Positions 13,800 to 22,699 of a DNA stretch of 26,625 bases are shown piece by piece. The notes under the pieces were generated by a model. It did no database searches and was not told where the DNA came from. It worked only from the letters and a program-made list of their open reading frames with translations. Location of the stretch: NCBI GenBank assembly GCA_031412915.1, contig JANODX010000116.1, positions 1 to 26,625 on the forward strand, in the 5' to 3' direction. Every line of letters starts with the position of its first letter. Position 1 is the first letter of the stretch. Origin of the DNA: JAGNNV01 sp031412915 (GTDB lineage: Bacteria > Acidobacteriota > Vicinamibacteria > Fen-336 > JAGNNV01). The position numbers and the translations under genes were made by a program.

Positions 13800-16400
13800 T
13801 CAGGCGGCCTGCGACTTCCTCTCTTCCTGCCGGAAAGCGAGATCGCCGTCCTTGGTGGGCTCGATGGTCAGCTTGTCGCCTTCGCGGAAGTGACCGGCGA
13901 GGATCTGCAGGGCCAGGGGATTCTCGACCATGCGCTGGATGGCCCGCTTGAGCGGCCGCGCGCCGAAGACCGGGTCGTAGCCCGTGCGGGCGAGTAGAGA
14001 GGCGGCCTCCGCAGAGAGGGTGATCTCGATCTTCTTCTCCGCCACGCGCTTCTTGAGATCCTGGAACTGAATCTCGACGATCCGGCGAATGTGCTCTTCG
14101 CCCAGCGCGCCAAAAGTGACGATCTCGTCGATGCGGTTCAGGAACTCGGGACGGAACGTCCTTCGCAGCGCGTCCATGAGCCGGCCCTTGATGTCCGGAA
14201 TGTCCTTCTGCGCCGACTCCTGGATGAGGTCGGAGGCGACGTTGCTGGTCATGATGAGCACGGTGTTCTTGAAGTCCACGGTTCGACCCTTGCCGTCGGT
14301 GAGCCGGCCTTCATCGAGCACCTGGAGCAGGATGTTGAACACATCGGGATGGGCCTTCTCGATCTCGTCGAAGAGGATCACGGCATACGGCCGGCGGCGG
14401 ATCGTCTCCGTCAACTGACCGCCCTCGTCGTAGCCGACGTAGCCGGGGGGTGCGCCCACCAGGCGCGACACCGAATGCTTCTCCATGTACTCCGACATGT
14501 CGATGCGGACCATGGCCTTCTCGTCGTCGAAGAGGAAGTCGGCGAGCGAACGAGCGAGTTCCGTCTTGCCCACCCCGGTCGGGCCCATGAACAGGAATGA
14601 ACCGATCGGTCTCTTGGGATCGGAAAGGCCGGCGCGCGCGCGACGCACCGCGTTGGAGACGAGGAGCAGGGCTTCCTCCTGACCGACCACGCGTTCGCGG
14701 AGCCGCTCCTCCATTCTGACCAGGCGCTCCACATCGCCCTCGAGCATCTTGGTGACGGGGATGCCCGTCCACTTCGCCACCACCTCGGCCACGTCCTCCG
14801 CTTCGACCTCCTCTTTCAGCATGCGCTGCTTCGACTGAAGTCTCGACAGCACCGAGCGCGCTTCGCGGATTTCCTTCTCGAGCGCGGGGATGGCGCCGTA
14901 CTGGAGTTCGGCGGCCCTCGCGAGGTTAGAGTCCTTGGTGGCGCGCTCGGCCTCGAACCGGGTCTTCTCCATGCGCTCCTTCATCTCGCGGATCTTCGAG
15001 ATATTTTCCTTCTCCTGCTGCCAGTGGACCTTCATGCCCGAGGTCTTCTCGCGCAGTTCGGCGATGTCGCGCTCGACCTTGTGGAGGCGTTCCTTCGAGG
15101 CTTTGTCATGCTCCTTGGTCAGGGCCTGGCGTTCGATCTCGAGCTGCACGATGGCGCGTTCGATCTCGTCGATCTCGGTGGGCATCGAATCGATCTCGAT
15201 GCGCAGGCGCGAGGCCGCCTCGTCCATCAGGTCGATGGCCTTGTCGGGAAGGAACCGATCGGCGATGTACCGATTCGAGAGGGTGGCCGCGGCCACGATG
15301 GCTCCATCCTGGATGCGCACCCCGTGATGGACCTCGTAGCGCTCCTTGAGCCCGCGCAGGATGGCGATGGTCTCTTCGACCGTCGGCTCACCGGCGAACA
15401 CGGGCTGGAAGCGCCGCGCGAGGGCGGCGTCCTTCTCGATGTACTTCTGGTACTCGGCGAGGGTGGTGGCGCCGATGCAACGGAGTTCGCCGCGCGCGAG
15501 TGCCGGCTTGAGCATGTTGGACGCGTCCATCGACCCTTCCGAAGCGCCTGCTCCCACGACGGTGTGGAGCTCGTCGATGAAGAGGATGACGTTGCCGTCG
15601 GACTCGGTGACTGCCTTCAGCACCGCCTTCAGACGGTCTTCGAATTCGCCCCGATACTTGGCCCCCGCAACCAAGGCGCCCATGTCGAGAGCGTGAACCC
15701 GGCGGCCGCGGAGCGATTCAGGAACGTCCCCCGCGATGATGCGCTGGGCGAGACCCTCGACGATCGCCGTCTTGCCCACCCCCGGCTCGCCGATCAGGAC
15801 CGGGTTGTTCTTGGTTCTGCGCGAGAGGACCTGGACCACCCGGCGCACTTCGTCCGATCGCCCGATGACGGGATCGAGTTTGCCCTTGAGGGCGGCGTCG
15901 GTCAGGTCCCGCGAATATTTCTGCAGGGCCTCGTAACGGTCTTCGGCGTGGGGGTCGTCGGCTTTCTCGGTCCCGCGGATCTGCTGCAGAACGGCCGCGA
16001 GCTTGTCGCGCGTCACTCCCCGTCGCTTGAGGAGGTCGGAGCCGCGGGTATCGAGGGCGCTCAAGGCGAGAAGGAGATGTTCGGTGGAGACGTACTGGTC
16101 CTTGAGCTTGCCCGCCTCCTTGGCCGCCGCCTTGAGGAGCGCGTCGACGCGAGAAGACATCCCGGTCTTTCCGCCGGTCTGCCTGGGCAAACCCTCGAGG
16201 ATGCGTTCGACATCGGTCGCAAGCTCCCGAGTGTCGACGCTCAGACGTTCGAGTGCCGATGAAACGACGCCCCCTGACTGGTCGAGAGCGGCTTTCAAGA
16301 CGTGTTCGGGCGTCACTTCAGCGTGGTCAGCGCCTTCGGCGAGCGACTGCGCGGAAGCAAGAACCTCCTGGGCGCGTACGGTGAATTGATCCTGTCTCAT
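13800..16400 (-). CDS. clpB: ATP-dependent disaggregase ClpB
   Basis: The 866-residue length is typical. Domains in order are: N-terminal double Clp-N repeat (about 1-145); first AAA+ module with Walker A GEPGVGKT (204-211) and Walker B ILFIDE (272-277); a long coiled-coil middle domain (about 405-525) rich in Glu/Lys/Arg; and the second AAA+ module with Walker A GPTGVGKT (606-613), Walker B VILFDE (674-679) and the pore loop GYVGYDEGG. ClpB works with DnaK to pull apart aggregated proteins in the cytoplasm after heat stress. The middle domain distinguishes it from ClpA, and the lack of an IGF/L loop argues against a ClpP partner. GGAGGA lies 8 bases before the ATG. It is monocistronic as far as can be seen. 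Confidence 0.96.
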   Translation of the reverse strand: MRQDQFTVRAQEVLASAQSLAEGADHAEVTPEHVLKAALDQSGGVVSSALERLSVDTRELATDVERILEGLPRQTGGKTGMSSRVDALLKAAAKEAGKLKDQYVSTEHLLLALSALDTRGSDLLKRRGVTRDKLAAVLQQIRGTEKADDPHAEDRYEALQKYSRDLTDAALKGKLDPVIGRSDEVRRVVQVLSRRTKNNPVLIGEPGVGKTAIVEGLAQRIIAGDVPESLRGRRVHALDMGALVAGAKYRGEFEDRLKAVLKAVTESDGNVILFIDELHTVVGAGASEGSMDASNMLKPALARGELRCIGATTLAEYQKYIEKDAALARRFQPVFAGEPTVEETIAILRGLKERYEVHHGVRIQDGAIVAAATLSNRYIADRFLPDKAIDLMDEAASRLRIEIDSMPTEIDEIERAIVQLEIERQALTKEHDKASKERLHKVERDIAELREKTSGMKVHWQQEKENISKIREMKERMEKTRFEAERATKDSNLARAAELQYGAIPALEKEIREARSVLSRLQSKQRMLKEEVEAEDVAEVVAKWTGIPVTKMLEGDVERLVRMEERLRERVVGQEEALLLVSNAVRRARAGLSDPKRPIGSFLFMGPTGVGKTELARSLADFLFDDEKAMVRIDMSEYMEKHSVSRLVGAPPGYVGYDEGGQLTETIRRRPYAVILFDEIEKAHPDVFNILLQVLDEGRLTDGKGRTVDFKNTVLIMTSNVASDLIQESAQKDIPDIKGRLMDALRRTFRPEFLNRIDEIVTFGALGEEHIRRIVEIQFQDLKKRVAEKKIEITLSAEAASLLARTGYDPVFGARPLKRAIQRMVENPLALQILAGHFREGDKLTIEPTKDGDLAFRQEERKSQAA

Positions 16401-16431
16401 TTTGGCCGTCCTCCAGCATGAAGAGGCTGCA

Positions 16432-16460
16432 ATGTTAATGCCACAAATCGTTCATGTCAA
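16432..16460 (-). promoter_or_regulatory. Sigma-70 promoter of clpB
   Basis: On the minus strand a perfect TTGACA (16460-16455) is followed after 17 bp by TAACAT (16437-16432). Transcription would start near 16425, giving a ~25-base leader with the GGAGGA ribosome site at 16414-16409. No CIRCE element (TTAGCACTC-N9-GAGTGCTAA) is present. Confidence 0.75.
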
Positions 16461-16462
16461 TA

Positions 16463-16487
16463 AATCTGCTTACAATAGAAGCAGATT
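16463..16487. promoter_or_regulatory. 9-bp inverted repeat abutting the clpB -35 box
   Basis: AATCTGCTT at 16463-16471 and AAGCAGATT at 16479-16487 are a perfect inverted repeat with a 7-bp spacer (ACAATAG). It ends two bases upstream of the -35 hexamer. The arm length resembles heat-shock repressor operators, but the sequence is different. It is a candidate binding site for a regulator of clpB. Confidence 0.55.
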
Positions 16488-16593
16488 CGTACTAAATCGT
16501 TCCAAATTGATAGTTTCTGGTTACAGGTTGATCGGAGTTTTGCGGCCGTCAGACGGCTTGATGGTGAGCTTTCCGCTCCAGAAACGATAGCGA

Positions 16594-17583
16594 CTAGTGT
16601 CTTCGAGCCCGGCCCGGCGTTGAGCCAAAGAAGGCTTTATAGGCAACCACGAAGCTCGCCGCGTTGGCGTACCCCACTTCGTGGGCCACCGACTCGAGCG
16701 ACAGCTCGGTTGAATGGAGCCGCCGTTCCGCCAAACGCATGCGCGCGGCGGTCTGATAGGCGGAGAGAGTCATTCCGTAGACGAGCTTGAACGCGGCTCG
16801 GAGCTTTGTCCGATTCATGGCCGCGAGACGCCCGAGTTCTTCCACGTCGTAGTGTTTGGCGGGGTTCTCTTCGACCAGGCTTCGCACATCCTCCAGCCGA
16901 GCCGCCTCCGCGGGGGTGGGCCCGGCCGCCCGGGGAACTCCCGCCGAAAGCGTATCGAGAGCCGCGGCCATGAATGCGGCGGCGGTGGCTTCGGCATGGA
17001 TATCGAGAAAGGTGGGCGAAAGCCTCAGGAGGTCGTCGAGGCTGGACATAACGGCCATCAGCCGGCCGGACACACGCCCTTCGCGATGGAAGGGGCGCTT
17101 TCCCAGGATCACGTCTTGAGCCGGCTGAGGCAACTGCGAGAGTCGATCTCCCAGGCGCGCCCTGAGCAAGGCTGGCCTGATCATCAGGGAAATAGACCTC
17201 TCCGGGGCCTGGCCGCTTCCCCGGACGAGCTGGCCTTTCTGCTGGTAGGCCAGGGTGACGTCGAGGCCCTTCAATTCGATGCGGTCCTTTCCCATCTGCC
17301 AGGTTCGATCCCCGCGGGTGACCAGTCCGGCCCGGATGGAGATGCGGTCCTCGCGAACCCGAGTGTCGATTTGCGCGGCCTCCGTGCGGGGCGTGGAGCA
17401 CAGGGCGAACATCACGATGTCGTGGGTCGAGTAAACGAGGAAGTCGGGAGGAAGCGTACCCGCGACCGGTTCGCGCGGAATCGGAGCCTCCCACTTCACG
17501 ATCTCCATCCCGAGTTCTCGGAGCTGGGCACGGAAGGATTCGTGCTTGGGGGCGTCGCGAAAGGAGTAGCGGTAACAGGGCAT
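16594..17583 (-). CDS. AraC-family transcriptional regulator
   Basis: The protein has 329 residues. The C-terminal ~95 form the AraC double helix-turn-helix: YDVEELGRLAAMNRTKLRAA, then FKLVYGMTLSAYQTAARM, RLAERRLHSTELSLESVAHE and VGYANAASFVVAYKAFFG, with the family's closing GSTPGRARR. The N-terminal ~220 residues are an effector-sensing region without clear motifs. The order, and residues such as SISLMIRPALLRARLG, recall the PchR/siderophore-regulator branch, which would mean iron regulation, but that is tentative. No ribosome site is obvious before the ATG. It lies 33 bp downstream of the acetyltransferase gene on the same strand. Confidence 0.85.
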   Translation of the reverse strand: MPCYRYSFRDAPKHESFRAQLRELGMEIVKWEAPIPREPVAGTLPPDFLVYSTHDIVMFALCSTPRTEAAQIDTRVREDRISIRAGLVTRGDRTWQMGKDRIELKGLDVTLAYQQKGQLVRGSGQAPERSISLMIRPALLRARLGDRLSQLPQPAQDVILGKRPFHREGRVSGRLMAVMSSLDDLLRLSPTFLDIHAEATAAAFMAAALDTLSAGVPRAAGPTPAEAARLEDVRSLVEENPAKHYDVEELGRLAAMNRTKLRAAFKLVYGMTLSAYQTAARMRLAERRLHSTELSLESVAHEVGYANAASFVVAYKAFFGSTPGRARRH

Positions 17584-17616
17584 GGCTCGAGAACTGGCCG
17601 GGCCAGCGCGGGCAGT

Positions 17617-18087
17617 CTAGCGAACGCGTCGGACCATGAGACGGGCGCTCGCCGGGCAGGCGCCCCGAAACTCGGCCGAGGCGCGCAAAGCCTCGGGTGC
17701 TGACTCCCGAGATACCGCCTCGAAACCACGGCGGGTGAAGAAAGGCTCTGCCGTGGTGGTCAGGAGCGCCAAGGTGTCCACGGAGGCGTCTTTGGCTCGC
17801 GCCATCGCGAACTCGAAGAGGGCGCTGCCCAGGCCTCTTGAACGCTGATCCTCTCGGATGGCGAGCGAGCGCAGCAGAGCCGCCGCACCGCGGATCTCGA
17901 GCGCGACCGAGCCCAGGATCACAGAGCCTGCCCCTGCTCCCGGATCGACCGCGACCCAGGCACTTTCCCAGTGATCATCGAGACCGTCGTCCGGAAGTCC
18001 GCAGGCGGCAAGAAGGGCGAGCACCGCGGCGCGCTGTTCGGGCGCGCACAGACGTATCTCCGGGTGCCGCAGGTCGGACAAGGTCAT
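17617..18087 (-). CDS. arsN2: GNAT acetyltransferase, ArsN2-like
   Basis: The protein has 156 residues. The acetyl-CoA pyrophosphate loop is visible as LAIREDQRSRGLGSALFEFA (about 95-114). TLALLTTTAEPFFTRRGFEA (about 125-144) follows, then a Ser/Pro-containing tail with FRGACPASARLMVR. The pattern of LTTTAEPFF-RRGF followed by a (S/C)P-S-A segment is typical of the ArsN2 group, which is associated with arsenic or herbicide (phosphinothricin-type) acetylation. No ars genes are nearby, so the substrate is open. A GAGAGG site precedes the ATG. It may be co-transcribed with the ProX-type gene 63 bp upstream and the AraC gene downstream. Confidence 0.7.
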   Translation of the reverse strand: MTLSDLRHPEIRLCAPEQRAAVLALLAACGLPDDGLDDHWESAWVAVDPGAGAGSVILGSVALEIRGAAALLRSLAIREDQRSRGLGSALFEFAMARAKDASVDTLALLTTTAEPFFTRRGFEAVSRESAPEALRASAEFRGACPASARLMVRRVR

Positions 18088-18150
18088 CGCCCTCTCTCTT
18101 CTCGGGCCGATTGTAGAGGAGGAGCCCAGGGGCGCGGTCGGACGGACCGG

Positions 18151-18669
18151 TCAGATGGACATGAAACGTACCGGATGTCCCACATGAAGGAGGAATCTCT
18201 CGAAATCGGCGAAGGCCAGTACGAAGGTCGCAGTGTTGTCGTTGGGATGGAAGGTGACCCGCACCGCCTCTTTCAGGTCGCGGTCGATGAACACCCGGAC
18301 CTGGCGATCCGCGTCGTTCAGCAGGCCGAACGGGGACACCGCCCCCGGGGTCACGCCCAGGTACTTCATCAGACGCTCGGGAGACCCGAAACTCAGCTTG
18401 CCGTCGCCGATCTGATCGGCCAGCTGGCGAAGGTCGGCCCGCTTCGAATGGGTCAGGATGACCAGGTAGTGCCGGTCGCCCTTCTGGTTGCGCAGGAACA
18501 GGTTCTTGCAGTGGGCCGCGTCGATGTGAGCCCAGTGGGTTTCGGCCTCGGCTACGGTCGCAACCGGCGGGTGGTCGTGCCGATCGAACCCGATCCCCAG
18601 GGCCTGCAGACAATCGATGACCGGCTGCTGGCGTTCGTTCATCCTCCGATTTTCGCTCACGCCGCTCAT
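18151..18669 (-). CDS. YbaK/ProX-type aminoacyl-tRNA deacylase
   Basis: This 172-residue protein fits the YbaK/ProX superfamily that hydrolyses mischarged tRNA (usually Ala-tRNA-Pro) in trans to prolyl-tRNA synthetase. Recognisable segments are FDRHDHPPVATVAEAETHW (28-46), HCKNLFLRNQKGDRHYLVIL (53-72), LGVTPGAVSPFGLLND (104-119), and VRVFIDRDLKE followed by VTFHPNDNTATFVLAFADF. The PGAVSPFGLLND block is typical of the ProX (PrdX) branch. The ATG directly follows the upstream hydrolase's TGA (TGAATG), which suggests translational coupling. An in-frame ATG nine codons later is possible, but its GGAGG is too close to serve. Confidence 0.85.
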   Translation of the reverse strand: MSGVSENRRMNERQQPVIDCLQALGIGFDRHDHPPVATVAEAETHWAHIDAAHCKNLFLRNQKGDRHYLVILTHSKRADLRQLADQIGDGKLSFGSPERLMKYLGVTPGAVSPFGLLNDADRQVRVFIDRDLKEAVRVTFHPNDNTATFVLAFADFERFLLHVGHPVRFMSI

Positions 18670-19728
18670 TCACTCCCTCGGGAAGAGCAGAGGTAACGCC
18701 GCTTCCGATGTGAAGATGCAGCGTGCGTTGTGGCCGCAGAGCGGGACAATGGTGACCGCGTGCGGCGCGCCGAATTTCTCCCGGACGTGCTTTGCGAAGG
18801 CCTGACCTCGGGCGAGGCGGGTGGGGCCCTGGGCCATCGCGGGGCACGACCCGTCGAACCCTCCAAGGGGAAGGATGTCCAGCTCGCCGAGCAGGTACGT
18901 AGTCGGGCGCGCCGCCATCTGCTTCCGGATCTGATCGTCGGTCTGTTTCTCCGAGTAGCCGGCTCGGTTATTGAGGCCGAAGGGCCATTGGTCGTAGGTG
19001 GTGCAGTCGCGCGCATCGCCGGGCAAACGGAAGGCCGCCGCGTCCTTCGGTGTCTCCCTGATGTACCCCGGGGCATTGGCGGTCAGGGAATATGCAGCGA
19101 TGGTCGGCCGCACGTCGTCCGGGTAGGCGTAGCTCGATGGATTCGAGACCACGTAGGTCACCGGCACGCCAAGGCCCTCGTGAACCTGATTGGTCATTTC
19201 GTAGCGATTCACGACCTGTCCGCCGGCGGAGTGACCGGCGACCACGACCGCCTTGAGATTGGGAAACACGCTCCTCCGCGCCACCTTGCGCAGAATCTCA
19301 TCGACGAAGTCGAACGAGGTGACGCGGGGGTGGCTGATCGAAGATCCGCCGGAGCGCCAGGTGCTGCAGTGCCAGCTGATCTCGTCCTGGCCGAGGGCGT
19401 CCTTGCAGCCCGCCCCGTCGTTCGACGCGATGCGCGGGGAGATGACGAGAGTGTCGTCGAGCGCGCCCCCGAGGAATGCCGCCGCGGTGGCCGACCGGAA
19501 ATAGTTGTCGGCATCACGCCCGGCCCCGTGGATGAGAACGAACACGCGCGTGATCGCTTCGTTCCTCACCTCGAGAGGGTAGGAGCGATAGATCATCGAG
19601 CGCTGCGGGCCGTGGCCCAGGGCGACCCACTCGGCGCACTCAGGTGCGGCCGCCGTGCAGGGAGTGGCGGAGGCCGCAGGGGCGGAAAGAGCGCTCGAGG
19701 CCAGCAAAGCGAGAGAGAGGCTGTTCAT
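18670..19728 (-). CDS. Secreted alpha/beta hydrolase
   Basis: The protein has 352 residues from the ATG at 19728, chosen because AAGGA lies about 11 bases upstream and a signal peptide follows (MNSLSLALLASSALSAPAAS, cleaved near ATPC). The hydrolase core shows FVLIHGAGRDADNYF (oxyanion loop, 63-77), the nucleophile elbow AGHSAGGQ with Ser167, a probable acid Asp284 in GELDILPLGG, and His333 in CGHNARCIF. Cysteines at 24, 31, 108, 121, 242, 295, 331 and 337 could form disulfides in the periplasm. The substrate is unknown; its layout resembles esterase/PHB-depolymerase-like enzymes. Its stop codon abuts the ProX-type gene start, so the two are probably in one operon. Confidence 0.8.
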   Translation of the reverse strand: MNSLSLALLASSALSAPAASATPCTAAAPECAEWVALGHGPQRSMIYRSYPLEVRNEAITRVFVLIHGAGRDADNYFRSATAAAFLGGALDDTLVISPRIASNDGAGCKDALGQDEISWHCSTWRSGGSSISHPRVTSFDFVDEILRKVARRSVFPNLKAVVVAGHSAGGQVVNRYEMTNQVHEGLGVPVTYVVSNPSSYAYPDDVRPTIAAYSLTANAPGYIRETPKDAAAFRLPGDARDCTTYDQWPFGLNNRAGYSEKQTDDQIRKQMAARPTTYLLGELDILPLGGFDGSCPAMAQGPTRLARGQAFAKHVREKFGAPHAVTIVPLCGHNARCIFTSEAALPLLFPRE

Positions 19729-19815
19729 GAATGGAGTCCTTCCGTAGGGTTCCCGAGAGCTTAGTGGCATGCGGCAGGGCCCGGGAGCGCCCGCCCCCCA
19801 AGGCTCTCCGAGGAC

Positions 19816-20934
19816 TCAATGCACCGGCGGCGTGATCGCGTCGGTCAAGGGCCCCGCAAGTTCGTCGTAGACGCGGTGCAGGTACCAGTCGACGAGGTAG
19901 ATCGCGAAGAGTTCGTTCTGCCGGGGATCGTTCCTGGTGATCCGGCCGCGCAGATTGTTGAGGGAAGGCAGGATGAGTTCCTTCGCCTGATCGGGGTCGA
20001 GTCCCTTCGTCCGGGCCTCCTTTCCCTGGCGCAGCAATTCGCGGAAGACATCCATGGTGGCGTGCAGAAGAATCTTGTCGCGAAGGGGTTCGCCGTGGCC
20101 GGGAATCCAGACCGTCGCGTCCAGCGCGTCGATCTTCTCGAGCGCATTGAGCCAACCCGTTGGATAGACGCCCAGGGCAAAAGACACCGGGTTCACCAGA
20201 AGGTCGCCGGTGACGACGATTTTCTCCTTGGGCAGGTACAGGAAGGCATCCCCCGGCGTCACCGCTCGACCGTAGTTCAGGACCTGGATCTCGCGCTCTC
20301 CCAGGTGCAGGGTGAGCCGCTCGGTGAAAGTCAGATCCGCGAAGACGTGCTTGACGCTGCGCTTCTGGTCGAGGAAGAAGCGCCCCGTGGAAAGCGCCGC
20401 TTTCATCTTGGGCAGGCTGGTCGGGGGCGGACTCGCGGCTTCGGCAGCCTTCACGCGCATGCCGAGATCGTCGAGATAGCCGGGCAGCTCCTGGTCAAGC
20501 CCTGGCTGGTTGAAGGCGAGCGCCGGCCCCATCATCAGCTCGCGCGTTCGCGCGTGAGTAATCACGCGCACGTCCGGGAACGCCCGCCTATAGACCTCGG
20601 TTCCATACCAATGGTCCCAGTGCCAGTGCGAGTTCACCACGTACCTGACCGGCTTGTCAGTCAGCTTGCGAATCTGCGAGAGAACCGCTTCCGCCGCGGC
20701 CGGCGTGCCATTCGTATCGAAGACCAGAACGCCGTCGTTCGAGAGAATCACCACAGAATTCCCGTCGAGTCCGACGTCTCCGTAGGGCGCAGTCATGAAG
20801 ACGTAGACACCCTCCGCCACCTGAACCCGTGTCGGTGGTTCGAGGACCTGCGCGTCGGCCAAGGCCGGCGCCAACGCCATGACCACGATTCTCCCTACCG
20901 ACCCGGCGTTCCAACCGCTCGATTTCCGATCCAC
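19816..20934 (-). CDS. Secreted metallo-beta-lactamase-fold hydrolase
   Basis: The GTG at 20934 is preferred because AGAGGAG lies 6-7 bases upstream, and the protein (372 residues) then begins with a signal peptide (VGRIVVMALAPALADA before QVLEPP). The MBL zinc motif HWHWDH occurs in NSHWHWDHWYGTEV. Upstream are GVYVFMTAPYGDVG and NGVLVFDTN-type strands, and downstream are AVTPGDAFLYLPKEKIVVTG and WIPGHGEPL, which supply the later metal ligands (Asp/His). A C-terminal helical part of about 100 residues follows. The family includes subclass B3-like lactamases and many periplasmic hydrolases. The substrate cannot be told from sequence. It is transcribed away from the transglycosylase gene at 21131. 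Confidence 0.85.
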   Translation of the reverse strand: MDRKSSGWNAGSVGRIVVMALAPALADAQVLEPPTRVQVAEGVYVFMTAPYGDVGLDGNSVVILSNDGVLVFDTNGTPAAAEAVLSQIRKLTDKPVRYVVNSHWHWDHWYGTEVYRRAFPDVRVITHARTRELMMGPALAFNQPGLDQELPGYLDDLGMRVKAAEAASPPPTSLPKMKAALSTGRFFLDQKRSVKHVFADLTFTERLTLHLGEREIQVLNYGRAVTPGDAFLYLPKEKIVVTGDLLVNPVSFALGVYPTGWLNALEKIDALDATVWIPGHGEPLRDKILLHATMDVFRELLRQGKEARTKGLDPDQAKELILPSLNNLRGRITRNDPRQNELFAIYLVDWYLHRVYDELAGPLTDAITPPVH

Positions 20935-21130
20935 GCTGACTCCTCTCTTTTCCCCTTCATGTCGCCCGCTTCGATCCAGACGATGGACTGTTTCGTCAGC
21001 AAATCGCGTGCCGCTGCGATCCCAAAGCCATTGGCGACCGCCATGACCCAGGTCGTACCGAGACCGGACGCTCCGCGTCCCACGAACGGGCAAGGGGGAC
21101 GCCGCACGCCACACTAAACTCCGCCGCAGA
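20935..21130. other. Divergent intergenic region
   Basis: This 196-bp gap separates the leftward metallo-hydrolase gene from the rightward transglycosylase gene and should hold both promoters. I see no strong -35/-10 pair or repeat. TAAACT at 21113-21118 could be a -10 for the rightward gene. Confidence 0.3.
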
Positions 21131-22699
21131 GTGGCCGAGGTACGACGCGCGCGCCCGTGGATCGTGGGCGTCTTCATCCTGATCGCGGGCCTGTGTTCCT
21201 TCCGCCTCGCCGCGAGCTACGCGGAGCGGAGGATCGCGGCGCGGATCGAGCGGGTAGCGGCGGCCCTGGGCGTCCGGGTCCAATACGAACGGCTCCACGT
21301 CGGGCTGCTGCCGCCGTTTCAACTTGTGGGGCTCGTGGTCGAGAAGCCCGGGCAGTTGACCGCACACATCGACGCGGTCTCCGCCCGTCCGTGGTTCCGC
21401 GGGCCGCGCGGCTTCGGCCTGCTCGGCCGCGTCACGATGGGCCGCGTTCGGATTTCGCTTCCCGCGGACACCGAAATCTCTGTCTACCCGACGACCTGGG
21501 AGGTCGACTCCGGCCTCTCGATCACGCTGCTGGCTCCGATCGCGGGCCTCCGCTTCACCACGCTTACGAGCCTCCGGGGCCGCGCGTTCGATGTCACCGC
21601 GACGCAACTGAGGATGGATACGCTGGGCGCATTTGCGGTCGAAGGAGATACGTCAAAGGAACTCGGTCTGCTCGACGGCAGCGCGCACGTCGAGGGCGAT
21701 CCGCGGCGGGATTTCCAGGCCCGGTGGCGGTTCTCCGCTTTCGGTGGAGAGAGCGGCGGCAGCCTCATCGTCATTCCGAACCAGCCCGATGCAAAAGTCC
21801 AGTTTCAGTCCTCGATGAAGGGTCTCGACTTCGCGCGCGTCCTTCGGTCCCTCGGAGTCGACGCGGCCACGGAGCCGAACGCGCTCGGGTCTCTTTCCGG
21901 AACGGTCAGCGTGGGCGGCCTGCTCCGCGATCCTTCGACCATCGAGGTCATTCAGCGCATCGACTTCAAGCGCCCGGCCCGGACGCCCCAAGAAGTCCTG
22001 CGGTTGCGCGGCGCCTTCGTCCACGAGGTCGTCACGAACACCGGGGCCAGGAAGGTCATCGAGGTCGCGCCGGGATCTGAGGACTTCATGGCCATCGGGG
22101 ATGTGCCGCCGCTTTTCCTCCGCGCGCTCCTCATCGCCGAAGACTCCGCGTTCTACGGACATCCCGGCATCGACCTGACCGAACTGCCGAAGGCGATCGC
22201 CAGAAACATCGCGCGCGGCGGCTCCGTCCGGGGCGCTTCGACCATCACCCAGCAGCTCGCCAAGAACCTGTTCCTGAGCCGGGAGAAGAGCCTGCGGCGC
22301 AAGCTCAAGGAGCTTTCCTATTCGTTTCTCCTCGAATCGACGCTGGGAAAGCAGCGCATTCTCGAGATCTATCTCAACATCATCGAGTGGGGGCCGGGGC
22401 TTTACGGCCTGCGCCCCGCCGCGTATCACTACTTCGACAAGGAGCCGGCCGCGCTGTCGCCGCGAGAAATCGCCTTCCTGGTGTCCATGATTCCCGGGCC
22501 GGTCAAGTATCAGCGGTCGATCCAGAGCGGCGAAGTGACGGGCGGCTTCGATACGCTGGTGAACAACCTGCTGGTGAAACTCCGCTCCGTCGACGCTCTT
22601 TCCGAAGAGGAGTTTCAGGCGGCCCTGGCCGAGACCCTCGTCTTCGGCGGGCAGCTGCCGGTCATCGACGAAACCGTGGGTGACCCGGGCGATCAATGA
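21131..22699 (+). CDS. AsmA-like domain fused to GT51 peptidoglycan transglycosylase
   Basis: The protein has 522 residues. Residues 9-30 form an N-terminal membrane helix (PWIVGVFILIAGLCSFRLAA). Residues ~35-285 are strand-rich, like AsmA/DUF748-type periplasmic repeats (VQYERLHVGLLPPFQLVGLV and similar). Residues ~310-490 are a GT51 glycosyltransferase: catalytic Glu337 in EDSAFYGHPGID, RGASTITQQLAKN at 367-379, and LEIYLNIIEWGPGLYGLRPA. GT51 enzymes polymerise lipid II into glycan strands outside the inner membrane. There is no transpeptidase domain, so it is monofunctional like MtgA but twice as long (MtgA is about 240 residues). The start is a GTG without a strong ribosome site. Its 3' end overlaps the convergent small membrane protein gene by 7 bases. 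Confidence 0.85.
   Translation: MAEVRRARPWIVGVFILIAGLCSFRLAASYAERRIAARIERVAAALGVRVQYERLHVGLLPPFQLVGLVVEKPGQLTAHIDAVSARPWFRGPRGFGLLGRVTMGRVRISLPADTEISVYPTTWEVDSGLSITLLAPIAGLRFTTLTSLRGRAFDVTATQLRMDTLGAFAVEGDTSKELGLLDGSAHVEGDPRRDFQARWRFSAFGGESGGSLIVIPNQPDAKVQFQSSMKGLDFARVLRSLGVDAATEPNALGSLSGTVSVGGLLRDPSTIEVIQRIDFKRPARTPQEVLRLRGAFVHEVVTNTGARKVIEVAPGSEDFMAIGDVPPLFLRALLIAEDSAFYGHPGIDLTELPKAIARNIARGGSVRGASTITQQLAKNLFLSREKSLRRKLKELSYSFLLESTLGKQRILEIYLNIIEWGPGLYGLRPAAYHYFDKEPAALSPREIAFLVSMIPGPVKYQRSIQSGEVTGGFDTLVNNLLVKLRSVDALSEEEFQAALAETLVFGGQLPVIDETVGDPGDQ

Noticed and set aside
15024..16262. A 412-codon plus-strand frame opposite clpB
   Set aside because: Wholly within clpB on the other strand, and the clpB motifs are unmistakable.
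16401..16500. CIRCE or HAIR heat-shock element before clpB
   Set aside because: The inverted repeat present has 9-bp arms, but neither the TTAGCACTC consensus nor the N9 spacer.
20935..21177. N-terminal extension of the metallo-hydrolase to 21177
   Set aside because: It would overlap the divergent transglycosylase gene and bury the signal peptide. The GTG at 20934 has a good ribosome site.
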